Of a stretch of DNA of 64,000 nt, positions 15,001-25,779 are shown in pieces. Location of the stretch: NCBI GenBank assembly GCA_036245805.1, contig BTRK01000006.1, forward strand, positions 4,381,613-4,445,612. Direction: 5' to 3'. Each line of letters starts with the position of its first letter. Position 1 is the stretch's first letter. This DNA is from Pristionchus mayeri. Lineage: Eukaryota; Nematoda; Chromadorea; Rhabditida; Neodiplogasteridae. A program made the position numbers and the translations under genes. Under the pieces are notes generated by a model. That model was not told where the DNA came from and did not search any database. It was given only the letters and a program-made list of their open reading frames with translations.

Positions 15001-18000
15001 AGTAGGGTTTCCAGCCTGTGTAGTTTTCAAAATATTTGCCTTCTATTTTTCTTAATTGGCATTGCGAATTTCGGATTTCTTCCTTAATGATGCTGGCTGC
15101 GTTGAACGTGCTAATCGATAATCGAGGAAGTACTGTAACTGTAACTGTGACTAGGGATACTGTAATGGAGATACTGTAATCAGGGCATTGAAGTACCTCA
15201 GGCAGGCTCTGGATTCTATTGTGCGAGAGGAAGAGGGCGGTAAGTTGTCGGAGTGGAGGCAGTGAGGCGATCGATCGAATGCTGTTGCCCTGAATCAGGG
15301 ATCTGAGTTACCGTATCCGAACCAACCTAAGATTTCCACTGTACTCTACAGTATCCCTCGAAAGAGACTACCATACCTTCAGATGCAGTACGGTGGTGTT
15401 CTCGGGCAGCGAAAGAGGCACGGAGAACAGCCGCTGTGGACCCTCACATCTCGAAGAATTAATTAATAATCAATGCATGTAATCATTTGAAAGGTCACAG
15501 TCATAACCATGATTTGCATAGTATCTGGTAAAATGTGAAACTGTTAATTGAAACAAATAGCGCTTGAATTGATCGTCGAAACGAAGCACTGCATTCCCGT
15601 TTCGATTTCTCGATATGTTTCAAGTTCATATAATCCCTTATTCAATACAAGGAAATGTAATGCGCGATCCGTAGCCAATCCACATAATATAATCAGTATT
15701 CTAACACAGGTATCATGAGTCAGTGAAGGAAGCCGCGAACATTTTTTTTCAAACCTATTCAAAATCGACCATACTATGGTGGGATGATATACTAGTGAGA
15801 ATATTTCGAACGTGTAGGTCCGTTTGCCCCAGAGCCGGCTTTTAGGAAATTTCCGGTTTTACAGCCGGATGTGCTGTATTTCCGGTTTTACAGCCGGATG
15901 TGCTGTATTACAAAGATGGCGTTGAGCTCAAAATGTGCGGAAAATTATTTCCTGAAACTTTCATGTTGAAAGGAAAGCTTGAAATGCAGTCGTTAAGGAT
16001 GTAGATCTGAAAAAGTGGAATCGGAACATGAAAATAAATAGTTTCACCATGACAGAAGTCGTATTATTGAAGTTAATGAGTCCTCATGCACAATAAACAT
16101 ATAAAAATGGAAATCGATTGAGGAATGTTTTTTGATATTTCACATTCAATGTTGATCAGTGGCTATTTCGCACAATGAAATTGCTCGTTCTCTTTTCCCG
16201 CTTATTCAATGCACATCAATGGAACAAAAACGAGAGTTGCTAGGCCACATAAGTTATATTGTGCTCCAAGATCGAAGTTTTATTGATATCTAAAAAATCG
16301 TATTTCAGAACCTCCAAAAATCAGAAGTTTACGTATCAATAATTCAAGATTCTCAAAAGAGTAGATGCTGATTCAATATACAAGTTGTAATAGGTATCAC
16401 CATAAGTAAAAAATTTTACAAAAAGGCCGCGTAAATCATACATAAGGTATAGATACTGTTGTCAGAATATGGAAAAATCGGAGATGACTTGTGAAAATAA
16501 TTATTTTTGAGCTTAGTTATATTACAATTGATAATCTTTGTAGGTCAATAATTAAATGTAAGGGAGTGTAATCGCATAGCATCGAAGTACTGAGTTTACA
16601 AGATAACACAACTTTCAAAATATTCACTGTTGAAATTTGTGGATTTTTTAGAATTGATGAAATTCACGCGTTCCGCAATGTTTTCTGAATTATCTCGTTC
16701 AGATTTAATTATTGACCTACAAAGATTATCAATTGTAACAAAACTAAACTCAAAAATAATTATTTTCACATAAGTCATCTCCGATTTTTCCATTTTCTGA
16801 CAACAATATATATACCTTATGGTGATACCTATTACAACTTGTATATTGAATCAGCATCTACTCTTTTGAGAATCTTGAATTATTGATACGTAAACTTCGG
16901 ATTTTTGGAGGTTCTGAAATACGATTTTTTAGATATCAATAAAACTTCGATCTTGGAGCACAATGTAACGTATGTGGCCTAGCAACTCTCGTTTTTGTTC
17001 CATTGATGTGCATTGAATAAGCGGGAAAAGAGAACGAGCAATTTTATTGTGCAAAATAGCCACTGATCAACATTGAATGTGAAATATCAAAAAACATGCC
17101 TCAATCGATTTCCATTTTTATATTTTTATTGTGCCTGAGGACTCATTAACTTCAATAATATGCAATAAAATTCCATGGACTCGACTTCTGTCATGATGAA
17201 AATATTTATTTTCATGTTCCGATTCCACTTTTTCAGATCTACATTCTTAACGGCTGCGTTTCAAGCTTTCCTTTCAACATAAAAATTTCAGGAAATAATT
17301 TTCCGCACATTTTGAGCTCAACGCCATCTCTGTAGCTCATCTGGGAGCTGAAATACAGCACATCCGGCTGTAAAGCCGGAAATTTCCTAAAAGCCTGCTC
17401 TGGGGAAAATGGTCCTACTCGTTCGAAATCTTCTCACTAGTATATCATCCCACCAGTATATGGGATATACTAGTATATACTAGTGATATACTAGTATATG
17501 GTAGTATATCGACCATATACTAGTATATCACTAGTATATGGTCGATTTTGAATGTGTTTGAAAAAAATTGTTCGCGATGGTGCTGTTTTTGCTTCATCTA
17601 CTCGTGATACATGTGCTAAATAGTACTATGCTTGAGTTATGGATCGAAATAAAAACGTGCCAAAAAACTGTAATAAGCTGAACACGTACTGCTCCGCTTA
17701 CTACATCCCCACTTACTACAATACAAGTAAAGGTAAAAAAGGTAAAGGTGCAGCCACGTCAAGCGATTTTACAGTAGTGAACGACTACGCTAGGTGGTGT
17801 AGTGCGGTGAGGCCGACGACTGCTAGGACTACGTAACCCTGCTGTCCAAAGTGCGTCTAGGGAACGTTTCCTTTCGCGACCGAGGAATATAAGTAATCAT
17901 CACTTTCAACTTCTGCACAATGGCGCAGCGATTAACTACTAGGGTTTCCATTTTCATCGCATTTGGGTGCATTTGTGTGTATGTTTCTGGTGCGCTACAC

Positions 18001-18849
18001 AGTTCATGCGTTTACCAGCCAGCTAGCGCACTTGAAGCACATCTGAAAATGACCCACAACTACACGAAAATTGAAACCCTACTAATTACTGTAATTAGTG
18101 ACTTTCTGCACAAAAATTCGCGCAGGGTAGATATGCACCATGAACACACATTATTTCTTCATTTCAATTGCCAATTTTCAGGTACTTTCTGGAATGCAAA
18201 AATCACGCGCGCTCTCATGTTTCCCCACCCAGTGTTGCTGTTAATGGCATGATAAAAATGAAATGGAGTGCATGCGTCTCTCCTTCTCTTTCTGGATCTC
18301 ACTCCCTCTCCTTTGCCCTTTATTCCCGTTTCTTTTGATGAAAAAGAGGCGAAAGCAGATAAGTGACCGCAACTGTCGAGTGGTCGGATCATTTAGTGAT
18401 CTAGCCAAGTGCAAATTGTCATCAAATGAATGTAATCTGCCAGAAATTTTGAAATTAGTTTTTATTATAATGTTCTAAGAAAACCTTCCCCACACTCTCA
18501 ATATCGGCCGAGCGACGAGAATCTGTGGGAAATTGAGATACATTGACACGGATTAGGAACCCTAGTCAGCACCATTGGAGTCCTGACTTCACTATTCCCT
18601 CCCTCGGCTGGTTCATTTATACACCAAAGATCGCGCATGTAGATATCATTTTGGATATTTTCTATCACGCATGAATTTGATTGCTGCTCGTATTCGCATA
18701 ATTGCATATCATAGTTACTCATTTTGGAAATAATATACTGACCTCACTATGCCCTCTCTCGGCTGGCAGGTGCAGGCTGCGGGGCAGGTTCCCGCCTCTA
18801 CCCCGAGGAGGAAGAGCAGGGGCAGGATGAGGGCGGACCGAAGGACCAT
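1..18849 (-). CDS. pxn: Peroxidasin (LRR-Ig-haem peroxidase), 3' end off window
   Basis: Secreted haem peroxidase that forms sulfilimine cross-links in collagen IV of basement membrane (family knowledge). I traced 33 exons, all in phase (946 codons): 18743-18849, 15377-15449, 15197-15289, 14863-14984, 14398-14497, 14073-14134, 13735-13917, 11185-11249, 10847-10905, 10536-10628, 10194-10327, 9935-10003, 9741-9798, 9462-9557, 8863-8938, 8752-8792, 7546-7631, 4435-4555, 4196-4268, 4047-4150, 3784-3839, 3468-3558, 3164-3238, 2958-3042, 2538-2607, 2258-2329, 1953-2067, 1712-1806, 1442-1510, 1278-1344, 828-935, 228-299, 105-152. Signal peptide residues 1-20, then LRR N-cap (CPAACTC), about five LRRs, LRR C-cap (NPINCDC), two Ig domains ([15 protein letters not shown]), a linker and the peroxidase. 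Visible active site: haem-ester Asp708 and distal His709 in DHD, Arg866 and haem-linked Glu869 in RANEQ. The proximal His and C-terminus are outside. pxn-1 versus pxn-2 cannot be decided. Confidence 0.95.
4567..7528 (+). mobile_element. CR1/Jockey-like non-LTR retrotransposon, decayed
   Basis: Lies antisense inside the peroxidasin intron between exons 7546-7631 and 4435-4555. An endonuclease domain ([28 protein letters not shown]) at about 4630-5300 is followed by reverse transcriptase ([32 protein letters not shown]) at about 6020-6700, a C-terminal region to the TAG near 7381, and a 3' tail of ATTTG repeats at 7506-7525. The reading frame is broken: one shift near 5790 and a compensating one near 6030, another near 6825, and one near 7245. 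The 5' end is truncated within the endonuclease ORF. It is a dead copy. The exact clade (CR1 or a relative) is inferred from domain order and tail; no target duplication could be fixed. Confidence 0.88.
7789..7856. repeat. Short palindromic MITE (family A), copy 1
   Basis: Near-perfect inverted repeat built on TTTTCAGA..ATGTTTCA..GTGCGCTATA and its complement, in a peroxidasin intron and abutting the fold-back at 7857. Related palindromes with the same core and flanking AGGGTTTCAATTTTC ends occur at 13032, 17936 and 53675. Confidence 0.7.
7857..8673. repeat. Fold-back element FB1
   Basis: Two inverted arms of about 277 bp, 7857-8134 and 8396-8673, almost identical, beginning ATTAGGGTTGACAAAACG and ending with its complement. 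The 260-bp loop contains a second, inner fragment of the same terminus (TCGTCAACCCTAA near 8304) and a small hairpin at 8317-8370. No transposase is encoded. It sits in the peroxidasin intron between exons 8752-8792 and 7546-7631. Confidence 0.85.
11366..12616 (-). mobile_element. mariner element 1, flanked by TA
   Basis: Complete-looking Tc1/mariner element in the peroxidasin intron between exons 13735-13917 and 11185-11249. Terminal inverted repeats start TTAGGTTGAATAGAAAGTC on the left and match the complement on the right with few differences. Both ends are flanked by the TA duplication (11364-11365 and 12617-12618). The single ORF has no internal stop. Confidence 0.93.
11436..12506 (-). 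CDS. mariner transposase (DD34D)
   Basis: Cut-and-paste transposase that acts in the nucleus on the TIRs at 11366 and 12616. The N-terminal paired helix-turn-helix region runs from residue 20 to about 120 ([20 protein letters not shown] linker). The catalytic triad is Asp in ITGDEKWV, Asp in QHDNARPH and Asp in LAPSDYW. The last two are separated by 34 residues, the mariner DD34D signature. WVDANETP and [16 protein letters not shown] are typical family motifs. The open frame is 356 codons, but family length (about 340-350) and homology suggest the Met at codon 20 (12449) as start. No stop or frameshift is visible, so it may encode active protein. It lies in an intron of peroxidasin on the same strand. 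Confidence 0.93.
   Translation of the reverse strand: MVNNLPFQSFHSATSKTTMFVPTALHIRNVLLFLFLSHTTMKESERQLAEVYESYAPHYQTIRNWYQRFEKGDFSMDDRDRSGRPPELDLDALRIVVESDPFQSTRDMASTLGVSQGTIVNGLVSIGKKKKLGRFIPHELTQDQLDHHVDDSLSLLNLHAGDRWLDRLITGDEKWVYYENHHRRAQWVDANETPQDVAKPDLHPKKILLSVWWGVDGPIYWELLPEGRTITGDVYTKQLQNLKKKVAQSPLNGKKVYSQHDNARPHVARQVKQELSKYGWMILPHPPYSPDLAPSDYWLFSDLTRHFDQRSFTSRGAIEAALKQYFNSRRDGFYKEGIHKLPERWRFVVDNNGAYV
13032..13191. repeat. MITE family A, copy 2
   Basis: Inverted repeat of about 160 bp in a peroxidasin intron. Outer ends are ATACGTTAGAGTTTCAAT and its near complement; the core repeats the TTTTCAGAT..TGTTTCAGG palindrome of the other copies. Confidence 0.7.
13198..13450. repeat. MITE with TTAAAGGAGGAGTAAA termini
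   Basis: A 253-bp segment bounded by TTAAAGGAGGAGTAAA and its perfect complement TTTACTCCTCCTTTAA, with no coding capacity. It directly follows the family A copy in the same peroxidasin intron. The superfamily is not determined. Confidence 0.75.
14691..14842. repeat. MITE with TTAAAGTTACCCAA termini
   Basis: A 152-bp inverted-repeat element (ends TTAAAGTTACCCAATACCC and its near complement) in the peroxidasin intron between exons 14863-14984 and 14398-14497. It separates two LRR-coding exons. Confidence 0.75.
15695..17625. repeat. Fold-back element FB2 in peroxidasin intron 1
   Basis: Long palindrome in the 3.3 kb first intron of peroxidasin. Best-matching arms are about 15778-16558 and 16702-17454. 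Weaker complementarity extends outwards to about 15695 and 17625. The core ends carry the GCCGGAAATTTCC/GGAAATTTCCGGTTTTAC pair. The right arm is interrupted at 17455-17545 by a cluster of TATACTAGTATA palindromes. No ORF longer than about 60 codons belongs to it. Confidence 0.88.
17936..18090. repeat. MITE family A, copy 3
   Basis: Inverted repeat with outer ends CTAGGGTTTCCATTTTC and GAAAATTGAAACCCTA, and an inner GTGCGCTACA/GCTAGCGCAC pair. It is about 0.65 kb from the first coding exon of peroxidasin, inside intron 1. Confidence 0.72.
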
Positions 18850-19567
18850 CCTGGAAAATATAGTTTCAGAAACGGTAAAAGATCTTTTCAGCTGCGCGCT
18901 CTCTCGTCAGTATAGCTCGCAATTCGGGCCTTCGTCTCTTCATTTCGAGCGGTGAGAGAGTGGGTAAAATGAAGAGACCGTTGTATCGCTTCTCGGACTC
19001 TACGCGTCACCCGATCGGTTGAAAAAAAATGTGAAAAATAAGATGCTCGAATCGCTCGAACCATATGTGAAATGAAGTATAGAGCATCATTAACGAAAGC
19101 GAAACAATCTCCGGCTAGCTAGACGGGATATTTTCAACACATATCAGGATTCAATTGAATGCGACAGATTTTTCTTGTAAGGATAAACAAGAGACTGCAA
19201 GAATCGCGTAAATAAGCAGCCCGGCGCTCTTTTGCCTAAAACAATCAGGCGATAACTCAATTTGGGAGGCCGTTACTGACTCTCAAAGATTGCTGTAAGC
19301 AGGAAGAGATTGACTTGCAGGATATTATATCTGCGTCCTCTCTCGCTTCTCTGATAGGAAATATAGTGCAACGAATGACTGGAGTAATGTTTTGCAAGCC
19401 CCTGCTAAACAGTAGCTAGTACTGTACAGGGAGAAATTTCGGAAAGGGATCAAAAAGGAGGCGAGAATATACGACCCTCCTCCCCCACTAGACAATTGCT
19501 GCGACTGAATCAAATTTGGAAGGCCCTTCCTGAATCCCCCCATTGAAATCGCTGAAGCTAAGGACTC

Positions 19568-19656
19568 AAATCGTCTGAATCTCTTCTGTTTGCACGCTCT
19601 CTCGTCTCTCTGACAGGCGAGAGAGCGTGCAAACTGGAGAGAGTCAGACGATTGCT
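19568..19656. repeat. hAT-type MITE (family B)
   Basis: Hairpin of the AATCGTCTGA..CTCTTC..GCACGCTCTCTCG family with its complementary right half, ending GTCAGACGATTGCTC. The left terminus is slightly eroded. No target duplication is clear for this copy. Confidence 0.75.
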
Positions 19657-19937
19657 CCTTTTCGCGCGCGCTCTCCCTCGTCAGTGAAGGCGGGAGAGTG
19701 AGGAACGGGGAGAGTGGGAGAGGAGTGAGGGAGAGGAGGGGGAGAGGAGGCTCTATTCAAAGGCCACTTTGCGGGAGGGCTCAAGAGGCAGGACGGGGGA
19801 GGTAAGGCGGATGAGCTGAGATGGGAGTTATATCAGAACAGTTCGTGAAAACACACATCGTTACTGTATTTTGGGCTATAGTTTAGATTATCCAAGCACA
19901 ACAAAAACAATCGAAATTATTATGAAAGCAATGCATA

Positions 19938-21810
19938 TTAAAACGAGTTCTCCGTAAGAACGCAGTGAAAGGGTGAGATAGTGGCACAACTCCGGCAAAA
20001 TGATCGCCCGGGGCTCAAACTTTCAGAATATGACCAGGGACTAATAATCATTCAAGCGAGAGTTGAAGCCAAAATATCGATTTTGACCTACAAAAATCGA
20101 TAATTTTAAATTTTCGATTTCGACCTCGTGTTAAAGATCATTCGAAAGAGCATCAAAAGTTATATGAGAATCTACCTTATCGTGAAAAATAAGCTTTCTG
20201 GAAGCGAGAAATCGATCAAAATGTGCAATTTTTCGCTCATTTGCACATACATAGCCGGAACTACCCCTCTTAAAGTTACGTCCGCCCTCCAGTTCCGTCA
20301 TATTTTGTGCCAAATGTATCGTAAAATATGAATAACTTTTGAAATAACCATATTTTCAGTGCCCAAGAACTGAAAATATCGCTCGAAAAGACGACTCTCG
20401 TCGATTTTTTCAGGTTCCGACCGATTATTCTTTACTGTTTAGCAGTGATACACTTTCAAATCGTCAAAATGATTCATATGTGGTCTAGTGTAACATATAT
20501 CAGTAGTTTCCACAGCGTTACAAATGCATTTTCATATTTCAAAAATCACGATTTTTACCACTGAAATCGTAAATTCCCCTGCTGCTAACTCACCAATCCT
20601 AATTCATTACGCGTGTTGGCAGCACAAACTTTATAGTTTGGACAGCCATGAATAGGAATCGGTCGCAAATATCTCCACCAATGCTTCGATGCCCCGATTT
20701 TTGATGCTCAAATATGGAAAATCGATTGCTTAGGAAATGTAAACAAACCGTTTGTGAGCTAGATTATGTGAATTTCAATGAGTTATATGTTTTTAAAAAA
20801 ATTTCGCATGCAGATTAATCTGAAATTAACGAAAAAATGTCAGATTTCGAGATTTTACAAAAAATGAAAATTTTCGTATTTCGAAAAATTCGAAATTTCA
20901 GAAAGGATAATAATGGTGCTTTTCTCTTTGAATTCTGATTAGTTTGCATAGGTAAACATTGTCCAAACATAAAACTCATTAAAATTCACATAATCTAACT
21001 CAAAAACAGTTTGTTTACATTTCCTAAGCAATCGATTTTCCATATTTGAGCATCAAAAATCGGGGCATCGAAGCACTGGTGATGTCTTTGCGACCGATTC
21101 CTTTTCATGGCTGTCAATGCTATATAATTTGTGCAGCCAACACGCGTAATGAATTAGGAATGGTGAGTTAGCAGCAGGGGAATTTACGATTTCATTGGTA
21201 AAAATCGTGATTTTTGAAACATGAAAATGCATTTGTAACGCTGTGGAAACTACTGATATATGTTACACAAGACCACATATGAATCATTTTGACGATTCGG
21301 AAGTGTATCACTGCTAAACAGTAAAGAATAATCGGTCGGAACCTTAAAAAATCGACGAGAGTCGTCATTTCGAGCGATATTTTCAGTTCTTGGGCACTGA
21401 AAATATGTGATTTCATAAGTTATTAACATTCTACAATACATTTGGCACAAAATATGACGGAACTGGAGGGCGGACGTAACTTTAAGAGGGGTAGTTCCGG
21501 CTATGTATGTGCAAATGAGCGAAAAATTGCACATTTTGATCGATTTCTCGCTTCCAGAAAGCTTATTTTTCACGATAAGATAGATTCTCATATAACTTTT
21601 GATGCTCTTTCGAATGATCTTTAACACGAGGTCGAAATCGAAAATTTAAAATTATCGATTTTTGTAGGTCAAAATCGATATTTTGGCTTCAACTCTTGCT
21701 TGAATGATTATTAGTCCCTAGTGGTCATATTCTGAAAGTTTGAGCCCCGGGCGATCATTTTGCCGGAGTTGTGCCACCCCGCCTGCACTCTTACGGAGAA
21801 CGCGTTTTAA
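19938..21810. repeat. Fold-back element FB3
   Basis: Near-perfect palindrome with arms of about 930 bp, 19938-20870 and 20880-21810, and almost no loop. Ends are TTAAAACGAGTTCTCCGTAA and its near complement. Apparent ORFs on the two arms are mirror images of each other and are not genes. It sits between the divergent peroxidasin and Ly6-like genes. Confidence 0.9.
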
Positions 21811-22800
21811 GCAACCGTGAAACGTAAAATAACTCAAGAGGGTGGGACGTAAAGGTGATTAAGGCATGCGAAAAATTCGATACGAGCCTACAAGTATTTC
21901 CTATGTTCATTTTTTTTAAATTGCGCCTAGTGTACGAAATCGAGCAGGCAGAAATAATCATATTAATATAAATATAAGTTTTGCTACAGCATTATACCGT
22001 GGTAGATCAGGGTCTGTCTAGCGGTTCGTAGCAAGGGTCACACGAGAGTGTTGCCCTTATCACTCCATATCAGATTATGGTATCAGATCAGCCCCGAAGG
22101 GTCAATGGCATGTCAAGTAAACGGAAGACACTTCCCGGTCATGTTTTCACAAACAATTGTGCAAAGGGCAACAATATCTGTACATTTCGCACTATTTGCA
22201 ACTCGGGAAATCTCACATTTTATATGCACGGGACGAGAAGTAGACAAGCGAAAGCTTGATTGACAGCTACGGGAATCCAATCTCAATGACAGGCGCACGA
22301 CTGGTGCTAAGATTTGAAGATTTGAGCATCGCATCGATACGGGCAAAAAATGCACAAAAATATTTGGCCTTCTCTTCCTTTTAACATCTCGAAGAGTTAA
22401 TGAGCGAAAAATAAGTACACAAACAACCAATGAAACACATTTTATTGCACAGGTTGGTGCGGTGCACTAAGGGGCAATATTTTGACGCGAAGTTCAAGAT
22501 CTTTCGCACGTATGAATGAAAATAGTGAACTTGTGGAAGTCAAAACGTTGTAAACATGATTATTTTGAACGTGAGCCGCCCATACCTCGTCAGTCCATTT
22601 GCAATTCGAAACTGGCATGTTCCAGTTGTGAATTTGAGCAAATCTGGGAGGGCTTCAAAGGATGAATATGAAAGAGCAAAAGTGGCTAGAATGGCTGTTG
22701 CTAGAATTATGAGCGCAAGGTGGTTGAAAATGTTACCAGAATAACACCAAATCATCTTGAATGATGATGCAACAAGGGATTTCCATGGTGGACAATAGTG

Positions 22801-22905
22801 ATTCCAAAACGGCGCGCGCTCTCCTCGTTTCACACGCTCTCTCGCCTGTCAGACAGAGCGATAGAGCGTGTGAAAGGAGGAGAGCGCGCGCCGTTTTTGC
22901 ATCAC
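22801..22905. repeat. Hairpin MITE, ACGGCGCGCGCTCTCC variant
   Basis: Inverted repeat with arms AAAACGGCGCGCGCTCTCC and its complement and a short loop containing the CACGCTCTCTCGCCTGTCAG core shared with family B. Confidence 0.7.
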
Positions 22906-23070
22906 TAGTGTGCAGCTTTGTGATCACAATTCGGTACTATTTTCTGCAGTATAATTACAAAGAGTAGAGAACAGGGGCAAATTAAGGGAGTTTCGAACGG
23001 AATTGCGCAATGAGTAAGCGCTATCACTGCTCTCCCATTTTCCATCGATTACGGGGGCCGTTCCCCATCG

Positions 23071-23163
23071 AGAACAGCAATCGTCCGACTCTCTCCATTC
23101 TGCACGCTCTCTCGCCTACTCTACCCCACGAGAGAGCGTGTGGAATAAAGAGAGCGGTGCTCC
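23071..23163. repeat. hAT-type MITE (family B), diverged
   Basis: Hairpin beginning CAGCAATCGTCCGACTCTC with the GCACGCTCTCTCGCC core. The right arm is diverged (GAGAGCGGTGCTC). Confidence 0.65.
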
Positions 23164-23682
23164 TATCGAGAGCGAGAAAAGATGAAGAGAATTAAGAGGA
23201 GCGAAGTGAGAAGCAAGGTCAGTTTTGGTGATTGATTGAGGGGTGACGAAAGGGGAGAGAGCGGGCACACTCTTCATTTGGCATACTCTCTCGCCCCTCG
23301 AACAGAGGATAGAGTGGGAATGGGAGCGCGTTAAGAGAAGGAAAGAAAGTGATAGCGAGTAGTGGCGCAAGAAGTGGATGATCCCTGAGAATCGCCTTTT
23401 TTTCGAAATCTGTTCATTTGAGATAACACAATTTGGAAAACAACATCTTTCTCACAGTGTATTCTTAGTTTTCTTCGAAACACTTCGTTCAAGTGAGTGC
23501 AAAGTTGTCATTTTCTGATGTATTCATGTACTAAAAATGACTGATACAAAACCTATGTAGCACACCTGAAACATAATCAAAAAATATGCCCAAATGACAA
23601 GAAAATTGAAATCCTCAAATTGACTCCCTTTATTCAGCGTTTTCGCATTAGTCTGCTTAGCGAAAGGGTATGCTGATGAACT

Positions 23683-23775
23683 GAGCAATCGTCTGACTCT
23701 CTTCAGTTTGCACGCTCTCTCTTTTCTCTGACCGGCGAGAGAGCGTGCAAACTGAAGAGAGTCAGACGATTACTC
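23683..23775. repeat. hAT-type MITE (family B) with 8-bp TSD
   Basis: Well-preserved copy: GAGCAATCGTCTGACTCTC at the left, its complement ending CGATTACTC at the right. Flanks are GATGAACT (23675-23682) and GATGAATT (23776-23783), an 8-bp target duplication with one mismatch, as expected for hAT transposition. Confidence 0.82.
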
Positions 23776-24784
23776 GATGAATTACATGAGTAGTGTCAGG
23801 AACAAGTAACCATTAGCACCAATTTCTGGTGAAGATCACTATCTTAGTGAGAATTCGCGCGTGATTAGGAGAAGGGCGCGACCTTTGCAAAGTAAGGGAA
23901 TATTCGCGAACGCTGATAGTGTGCGCCCCTCTGTTGTTATCAAAGGAAAACCTCGATTGACCCTTGATAGCCGCTCTTATCACTGGTATCAACAAGTGAG
24001 AGCAATGATCCCGCTCTTTACGACGGATTATGAAAAAAAATGTTCGTGGATAGTGTTGTTGTGCTTAGGCCAAGCCTCAGTGAAACTCGGACAGACTCGT
24101 AGAGAATATTGCGTGCAGAAAATGCATTTCATTAATATTTATAGACAGCCTATCGGATGACATGGACTACTCTCCACATTGGCGCAATTTAACTGATCCG
24201 AAAGCTTGCTAAAATTAGGTAAGTTGTATTATGTTTGTTTATTTCAGATCACTAACTAATGATAGTAAATCACAATCTAACGGTAATTTTTCCAGTGGGA
24301 ATCCAGCCATTAAAGTTCATTCGAGGAGGCGTCTTATAATTTCCCTCTCTCTCTCCACTCAACCAGTTGACATAAAAATAGAGAAGATGATTGCTCAAAT
24401 TACGAACTATACCCTCCAGGCATTTGAGGGCCCCGTGACTTGCTTAGCTGCAGTTTTCATTTACTTCTTTAAAAACCTAGTATAGCGATTGAATACCGAT
24501 CAATGATTACTGAATCAGACAGCGAGTTCGGCGAAGAAATGCAGTTGTTGATATTTGGAAAAAGTAGCTGGAATGCGTGCGAGGACTGTTTAGATTAGAT
24601 TGCAACGATGGATGCAATTGATCGAGGCTAGTTCGTTACGTGTACCAGTTACTGAAAATCACTTACTCGATAGCGTAAAAAATTAGGGAAACCTCTAGCA
24701 TGAACTTTCATTAAATTGCCTTTTTTTTAATTTCGTTACTTGTATACGTACAATTGTTCATCTTCTCTAGGCTCTCTTCCCAGC

Positions 24785-25649
24785 ATGCCATTTATCCGTT
24801 ATCTGGTACTCGAATCACTCATTATCTCAGCCGTTCTATCAGTTCGGTGTCACATTGAAATTACAGTACATGACAGTACACATGCACCTCCCGACGGAAA
24901 TGAGGTATGAACACAACTATTCCTCATCTTGTCTCACATGTTGTATCTGTTGAGTCATATTTCATAAAACGGCTCCGTGTCAGTATCCAGTCCCACTCAT
25001 CAGACATAGGCCCGAAAATAAGTGCAAGTTTGGGACCCAGGTCCCAACACGAGACATTTGGCCACTTAGCTCCTATCAAAGGCAAATCAGGTCCCATCAC
25101 GATTTTATATGCGATGGGACCTGGGTATCTTGTTATGGAACCGGGACAGAAAAATCACCAGATATTGTAACAGAGCGGAAAACGAATTATGCTACTATTT
25201 TTTAAATTGCTTATTTATTTTTATTTTATTTATCTATTTATTTAATTATTTATTTTTATGTTATTGGACTTATGTCTTAATTGCAGATGGAATGTCCACT
25301 TCATGTCAAAACGTGCATGAAAATAGTGCAGAGCGAACCGAAGTACATAAGCAAATCCTGCGGATATCAAGATAAATGCAAAGTTTGAAGATGCGTCGGG
25401 AATATGTTTATATATATATTGGTTTGTAGGATGCAGACTACAACGAGTATGATGGAGATTTGTGCGTAAAGGTGGATGATACAATTACGAGATGCTGCTG
25501 TTTTGGGAATCTGTAAGTAAAAATAAATCAGTTTGTTCATTTTCGAATTCCACTTTCATTATTCTAAAAAAATCCAATCAAGGTGCAACTCAACCTCTTC
25601 ATCATCAATCTTCATTCTAGTGCTTCTATCGTTTTTCGCGATTATTTGA
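24785..25649 (+). CDS. Small GPI-anchored Ly6/three-finger-like protein
   Basis: Four exons in phase: 24785-24904, 25287-25382, 25430-25512, 25583-25649, giving 121 residues. A signal peptide covers residues 1-21 (MPFIRYLVLESLIISAVLSV, then RC). The mature part has ten cysteines (22, 43, 50, 65, 71, 84, 94, 95, 96, 101), ending in CCCFGNLCN, which resembles the CC..xLCN end of Ly6/three-finger proteins. The C-terminus is a Ser/Thr-rich spacer followed by the hydrophobic tail IFILVLLSFFAII with nothing after it, the pattern of a GPI-attachment signal. It is therefore predicted to be an outer-membrane, GPI-linked surface protein. The ligand is unknown. An AATAAA lies near 25745. The family assignment rests on cysteine pattern only; no named orthologue is recognised. 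Confidence 0.8.
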
Positions 25650-25779
25650 TCGGATTGTGCTCCAGAATACATTTTCTTCGATCATTGGATGTTTGTTTTA
25701 ATGCATTATTTTGTAGAAATAACAAATCACGAGTATTTACCTTTAATAAACGTTTTACTTTTGAAAACGCGATACAATA

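Larger units (their letters stand above)
18850..24784. other. Intergenic region between divergent genes
   Basis: About 5.9 kb between the divergent peroxidasin start (minus) and Ly6-like start (plus), so both promoters should lie here. The peroxidasin start is preceded on its strand by TATTTTCCAG, a possible splice or trans-splice acceptor. Recognisable content is fold-back FB3 (19938-21810), hAT-type MITEs at 19568, 22801, 23071 and 23683, decayed relatives near 18885-19010 and 23255-23330, and a decayed family A palindrome near 23500-23612. I found no convincing exon. Confidence 0.6.

Noticed and set aside
20128..21627. Genes encoded by the open frames inside FB3
   Set aside because: The frames are the same sequence read on opposite strands of the two palindrome arms, lack splice sites or homology, and vanish when the repeat is recognised.
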